From the NCBI GenBank assembly GCA_029960955.1, contig JASBVS010000028.1, positions 86,511 to 150,510 on the forward strand: a DNA stretch of 64,000 nt, given 5' to 3'. Both the position numbers and the translations under genes were made by a program. The notes below the pieces were generated by a model, which saw only the letters and a list, made by a program, of their open reading frames with translations, was not told the DNA's origin and searched no databases. The stretch is from Bacillota bacterium (GTDB taxonomy: Bacteria; Bacillota; Sulfobacillia; JAIMAT01). Below are positions 60,835 through 64,000 of this stretch, one piece after another (positions within the stretch are counted from its first letter, which is position 1; the number at the start of each line of letters is the position of its first letter).

Positions 60835-60910
60835 CGGGTTTCCGACGAGCGGGGCGAGAACGCCCCGCCGAGGGCGTCCAGGCCCGGGGCGGCCCGCCAG
60901 GGGGCGGGCG

Positions 60911-60940
60911 TTGACGCTCCTCTCGGGGCCGTGCTAACGT
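60911..60940 (+). promoter_or_regulatory. Putative promoter of rpmG
   Basis: TTGACG at 60911-60916, 18-base spacer, TAACGT at 60935-60940 (weak -10), about 31 bases before the rpmG start. Confidence 0.45.
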
Positions 60941-60970
60941 GGCCGTGGTGGCCAGCTGGGAGGCGGCGTG

Positions 60971-61117
60971 GTGCGGGTTCTGGTCACGCTGGCTTGCGAG
61001 GAGTGCAAGCGGCGCAATTACACGACATCGAAGAACCGCAAGGAGAACTCGCGGCTTGAGCTGAGGAAGTACTGCCCCTCCTGCCGGCGCCACACCCTGC
61101 ACCGGGAGACGCGCTGA
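60971..61117 (+). CDS. rpmG: Ribosomal protein bL33
   Basis: A 48-residue protein: [19 protein letters not shown], then [20 protein letters not shown]. The CEEC and CPSC pairs are the zinc-binding (C+) form of L33 of the large ribosomal subunit. GTG 60971 is seven bases after GGGAGG; GTG 60968 is equivalent. The position just before tRNA-Trp and secE is the standard Bacillota arrangement. Confidence 0.93.
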   Translation: MRVLVTLACEECKRRNYTTSKNRKENSRLELRKYCPSCRRHTLHRETR

Positions 61118-61152
61118 GCGGTCGGGGAGCAGACGACAATCGAGAGCATCGC

Positions 61153-61228
61153 AGGCCCGTAGCTCAATTGGTAGAGTAGCGGTCTCCAAAACCGTTGGTT
61201 GGGGGTTCGAGTCCCTCCGGGCCTGCCA
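61153..61228 (+). tRNA. tRNA-Trp (anticodon CCA)
   Basis: 76 bases. Acceptor AGGCCCG/CGGGCCT, anticodon loop CTCCAAA (61186-61188), T-loop TTCGAGT, discriminator G and encoded CCA. It lies between rpmG and secE, as in relatives. Confidence 0.95.
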
Positions 61229-61275
61229 TTCATTTTGCCAGTGCAGCATGAAGGATCGGGGTTGGTTCGGCCGGC

Positions 61276-61461
61276 ATGAACCGAGTGGTGCAGTACTTCC
61301 GCGACGTCTGGGCTGAGCTCCACAAGATCAGTTGGCCCACGAGGCAGCAGACCGCGCTCTATACGGGCGTGGTCTTGCTCGTGTCGGCGGCGGTCACCCT
61401 TTTGCTCTGGGTCTCCGACACGGTTTTCAGCTGGCTCTTCCGGCTGCTGCTCTCGCTGTAG
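61276..61461 (+). CDS. secE: Preprotein translocase subunit SecE
   Basis: A 61-residue single-helix SecE: amphipathic N-terminus FRDVWAELHKISWPTRQQTA (the conserved KISWPT motif) and one membrane helix (ALYTGVVLLVSAAVTLLLWV). It clamps the SecYEG channel. It starts the secE-nusG-rplK-rplA run. Confidence 0.95.
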   Translation: MNRVVQYFRDVWAELHKISWPTRQQTALYTGVVLLVSAAVTLLLWVSDTVFSWLFRLLLSL

Positions 61462-61502
61462 CGCGGGACAGGGCTGCCGGCGGGCGGGACGAGGGACTGA
61501 AG

Positions 61503-62063
61503 ATGGCCGAGACAGAAGAGCGGGTGAACGATCTCGAGCCGCAGTGGTATGTGATCCACACCTACTCCGGGTACGAGAACAAGGTGAAGGCCAACCTGGA
61601 GAAGCGGGTCGAGTCCATGGACATGGCGGACAAGATCTTCCAGGCGCTGGTGCCCACCGAGGAAGAGGTCGAGGTGAAGGACGGCAAGCGGCGGACCGTG
61701 CGCCGGAAGATCTTCCCCGGCTATGTCCTGGTGCGCATGATCATGAGCGACGACTCCTGGTACGTGGTCCGCAACACCCCCGGAGTGACCGGCTTCGTCG
61801 GCTCGGGCTCCAAGCCGACCCCGCTGACCAAGGCGGAAGTGGAGGCCATCCTCGGCCGCGAGCTGGAGGAGGCGCAGCAGGAGCCGCGCCCGCGCATCGA
61901 CGTGGAGGTCGGCGAGACCGTCAAGGTCAACTCGGGTCCCTTCGCCGGCTTCACCGGCGTGGTGGACGAGATCTCGTCCAGCGGCAAGCTGCGGGTGCTC
62001 GTCTCCATGTTCGGCCGCGAGACGCCGGTCGAACTGGACTTCACGCAGGTGGAGAAGCTGTAG
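61503..62063 (+). CDS. nusG: Transcription termination/antitermination protein NusG
   Basis: A 186-residue NusG: NGN domain (QWYVIHTYSGYENKVKANLEKRVES, FPGYVLVRM, VRNTPGVTGFVG) and C-terminal KOW domain (VGETVKVNSGPFAGFTGVVDEI, FGRETPVELDFTQVEKL). It binds RNA polymerase and links transcription to ribosomes or Rho. ATG 61503 follows secE by 41 bases. Confidence 0.97.
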   Translation: MAETEERVNDLEPQWYVIHTYSGYENKVKANLEKRVESMDMADKIFQALVPTEEEVEVKDGKRRTVRRKIFPGYVLVRMIMSDDSWYVVRNTPGVTGFVGSGSKPTPLTKAEVEAILGRELEEAQQEPRPRIDVEVGETVKVNSGPFAGFTGVVDEISSSGKLRVLVSMFGRETPVELDFTQVEKL

Positions 62064-62090
62064 GCAGTCGCGAGGAGGTTGGGCGCCGAG

Positions 62091-62519
62091 ATGGCGAAGA
62101 AGGTCGCAGCCGTCGTCAAGCTACAGATTCCGGCAGGAAAGGCCACCCCTGCGCCTCCGGTCGGTACCGTCCTGGGCCCGCACGGGATCAACATCATGGC
62201 CTTCACCAAGGAGTTCAACGAGCGGACCAAGGAGCAGGCGGGCCTGATCATCCCGGTCGTGATCACCATCTACGCCGACCGGAGCTTCAGCTTCGTCACC
62301 AAGACGCCGCCGGCGGCCGTCCTGCTCAAGAAGGCCGCCGGCATCGAGACCGCCTCCCCGCGCCCGAACACGCAGAAGGTAGCCAAGGTGACGCGCGAGC
62401 AGGTGCGGGAGATCGCGCGCACCAAGATGCCCGACCTGAACGCGGCCTCGCTGGAGGCGGCGGAGCGGATGGTCGAGGGGACGGCCCGGAGCATGGGGAT
62501 CGAGGTCGTCGAGGGCTAG
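62091..62519 (+). CDS. rplK: Ribosomal protein uL11
   Basis: A 142-residue L11: N-domain [31 protein letters not shown] start and RNA-binding C-domain ([26 protein letters not shown]...). It forms the GTPase-associated stalk base. ATG 62091 matches the family start; GAGGAGG is 12 bases upstream, and the TTG right after that site is less likely. Confidence 0.96.
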   Translation: MAKKVAAVVKLQIPAGKATPAPPVGTVLGPHGINIMAFTKEFNERTKEQAGLIIPVVITIYADRSFSFVTKTPPAAVLLKKAAGIETASPRPNTQKVAKVTREQVREIARTKMPDLNAASLEAAERMVEGTARSMGIEVVEG

Positions 62520-62604
62520 CCCGGACCGGGCGGCCGAGAGCGGAAGGGGCAGCGAGCGTGGGAGGGCCTTCGGCCCGCTCGGACCACAGGAGGTGGATGT
62601 GGAC

Positions 62605-63294
62605 ATGCGACACGGCAAGGCTTATCTGGCGGCCGCCGAGCAGGTGGACCGGAACCGGCTGTACGACCCCGAGGAAGCGTTGAGCAAGGTGAAGGAGCTG
62701 GCCCGGGCGCGCTTCGACGAGACGGTCGAGGCGGCCGTCCGCCTGGGCGTCGACCCCCGGCACGCGGACCAGATGGTCCGCGGCGCCGTCGTCCTGCCAC
62801 ACGGCACGGGCCGGCAGGTGCGCGTCGCCGTCTTCGCCCGCGGTGACGCCGCCAAGGCGGCGCAGGCGGCGGGCGCGGACGTGGTCGGCGACGAGGACCT
62901 GGTCCAGCGGATCCGCGAGGGCTGGCTGGAGTTCGACGTGGCCGTCGCCACGCCCGACATGATGGGGTTGGTCGGCCAGCTCGGGCGGATCCTCGGGCCG
63001 CGCGGCCTCATGCCCAACCCGAAGTCGGGCACCGTCACGCCCGAGCCGGCGAGGGCGGTGCAGGAGGCGAAGGCCGGCCGCGTCGAGTACAGGACGGACC
63101 GCGCGGGCATCATCCACGCGCCCATCGGCAAGGTCTCCTTCCCGGTGGAGGCGCTGGCGGAGAACCTGCGCACGCTGGTCGACGCGCTGGTCAAGGCTCG
63201 CCCGGAGTCGGCCAAGGGGCAGTATCTCCGCTCCATCAGCGTCTCGTCGACGATGGGGCCGGGCATCCGGGTCAATCCGGCCCGCGTGGCCTGA
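62605..63294 (+). CDS. rplA: Ribosomal protein uL1
   Basis: A 229-residue L1: [45 protein letters not shown], the signature [20 protein letters not shown] and the C-terminal [14 protein letters not shown]. It binds 23S rRNA at the L1 stalk and usually represses its own mRNA. ATG 62605 has AGGAGGTGG nine bases upstream; in-frame GTG codons at 62593 and 62599 overlap that site. Confidence 0.96.
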   Translation: MRHGKAYLAAAEQVDRNRLYDPEEALSKVKELARARFDETVEAAVRLGVDPRHADQMVRGAVVLPHGTGRQVRVAVFARGDAAKAAQAAGADVVGDEDLVQRIREGWLEFDVAVATPDMMGLVGQLGRILGPRGLMPNPKSGTVTPEPARAVQEAKAGRVEYRTDRAGIIHAPIGKVSFPVEALAENLRTLVDALVKARPESAKGQYLRSISVSSTMGPGIRVNPARVA

Positions 63295-63338
63295 GAGCGG
63301 GCAGGAGCGATCGCTTCTGGCCCGCCCCGGGCGCGGTG

Positions 63339-63347
63339 TGGTATACT
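63339..63347 (+). promoter_or_regulatory. Extended -10 promoter of the rplJ transcript
   Basis: TGG followed by TATACT (63342-63347) forms a TGn extended -10. The -35 region is poor. Confidence 0.5.
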
Positions 63348-63349
63348 CC

Positions 63350-63570
63350 GGCCCGCCAGTCCAACCGAAACGACGATGCTCTGCCGTAGACAGCAGGTGC
63401 CCTCGTGCCCAAGGACCGGTTCGACCGGTCGCCTGCCGAGGCGAGCGGACAGACCGGATCGCCGGAACGCTCTGTCGCGCCTCCCGTCTACGGGAGGCGC
63501 CCTTCGTCAGGGGGCTTCCTCGCCCGAGGCGGTACGGCGGGGATCGCGGAGCGGAGGAAGGAGGGGAAGC
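63350..63570 (+). ncRNA. L10 (rplJ) leader region
   Basis: The roughly 220-base leader before rplJ has the stretch GCCGTAGACAGCAGGTGCC typical of Bacillota L10 leaders, which bind L10(L12)4 for autoregulation, and a perfect ten-base hairpin GCGCCTCCCG/CGGGAGGCGC (63477-63500, TCTA loop). The hairpin tail is CCTTCGTC, so it may act as an attenuator. Boundaries are approximate. Confidence 0.6.
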
Positions 63571-63572
63571 CG

Positions 63573-64000
63573 ATGCCCAACGCTGCCACCTTGGCCGCCA
63601 AGGCGGAGACGGTCGAGTGGCTGACCAGGCGGTTCAAGGAGTCGCCGGCCGTGGTCCTGGTGGAGTTCCGCGGCCTGACCGGCGCGGAGAGCACCGCCTT
63701 GCGGGCCGACCTGCGCAACCAGGGGATCGAGTTCCGCGTGATCAAGAACACCCTGGCCCGGCGCGCCGCCGAGCTGGCCGGGCTGGAAGAGCTGAAGCCG
63801 CTCCTGGAGGGTCCCAACTCCTACGCCTTCGGTCGGAGCGACCCGGTGGCGGTCGCCAAGGCGATGAGCGACTTCGCACGTACGCACAAGAGCGTGACCA
63901 TCAAGGGCGGCATCCTCCAGGGGCGTGCCATCGACGCCGCGGGGGTGCAGCGCCTGGCGACGTTGCCCAGCCGGGAGGAGCTGCTGGCGCAGGTGGCCGG
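63573..64000 (+). CDS. rplJ: Ribosomal protein uL10 (cut by window end)
   Basis: The first 142 residues of L10: AAKAETVEWLTRRFKESPAVVLVEFRGLT, then FRVIKNTLARRAAELAGLE, EGPNSYAFG and KSVTIKGGILQGRAID. L10 anchors the L7/L12 stalk. ATG 63573 follows GGAGGAAGGAGGGG. The frame is open at base 64000. rplL should follow beyond the window. Confidence 0.95.
   Translation, partial: MPNAATLAAKAETVEWLTRRFKESPAVVLVEFRGLTGAESTALRADLRNQGIEFRVIKNTLARRAAELAGLEELKPLLEGPNSYAFGRSDPVAVAKAMSDFARTHKSVTIKGGILQGRAIDAAGVQRLATLPSREELLAQVA

Overview
The window is a very GC-rich (roughly 70 percent or more) chromosomal segment of a sporulation-lineage Bacillota. The evidence is the order ctsR-mcsA-mcsB-clpC-radA-carD-pinTRAM-ispD-ispF-cysS-sigH-tRNAs-rpmG-secE-nusG-rplK-rplA-rplJ, which is the classic Bacillus/Clostridium order, together with two bacillithiol genes (bshA, bshB1), csaB and an S-layer-homology protein. 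GC content, frequent GTG/TTG starts and one- to four-base gene overlaps suggest a high-GC thermophilic type such as the Thermaerobacter/Symbiobacterium group. That placement is inference. No insertion sequence, phage or CRISPR array was seen.

Layout. 1-13.7 kb: an IclR regulator cut by the window edge, an SbcD/YhaO-YhaN nuclease-ATPase pair, bshB1, a DUF4330-type protein, a surface-glycan block (O-antigen-ligase-like protein, GT9 transferase, heptose-phosphate nucleotidyltransferase), a pterin dehydratase, an Ntn asparaginase, a split transketolase and mobA. 13.8-19.5 kb (minus strand): a class A PBP with an unusual repeat tail, csaB and a GT4 glycosyltransferase. 19.7-28.8 kb: ftsEX, an M23 hydrolase with coiled coil, a C-terminal processing protease, an MBL hydrolase, a beta-lactamase-fold hydrolase, an unknown protein, an EamA transporter (minus) and glpX. 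28.8-34 kb: an overlapping set of a penicillin-acylase homologue without its nucleophile, an acyltransferase, a GH125-like glycosidase and a mug-type DNA glycosylase. 33.9-36.5 kb (minus): a four-gene redox operon. 36.9-45.3 kb: SLH-GH18 protein, frameshifted HD hydrolase, bshA, a wHTH/zinc-ribbon protein, lytic transglycosylase, cytidine deaminase, pyrimidine phosphorylase and an Lrp regulator. 45.5-64 kb: EF-G-like factor and then the conserved stress, isoprenoid, sigma-H, tRNA and ribosomal block.

How the genes fit together. csaB plus the SLH protein imply an S-layer anchored to a pyruvylated wall polymer. The O-antigen ligase, GT9 and heptose nucleotidyltransferase genes are then most simply read as S-layer or wall-glycan glycosylation rather than lipopolysaccharide. 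ftsEX next to an M23 coiled-coil hydrolase is the usual divisome-controlled wall hydrolase module. cdd plus pyrimidine phosphorylase form a pyrimidine salvage pair. mobA and a moaD-moaE fusion show molybdenum cofactor synthesis.

The best candidate for something new is the 33.9-36.5 kb operon: apbE (flavin transferase), a ferric-reductase-like heme membrane protein, and two small exported or membrane-anchored coiled-coil proteins. Neither small protein has a recognisable FMN-binding domain, yet both carry a Thr-Gly-Ala-Ser flavinylation-like motif (VDTVTGAS and, at the very C-terminus, VQTTTGAS). They look like minimal carriers of covalently bound FMN in an extracytoplasmic electron-transfer chain.
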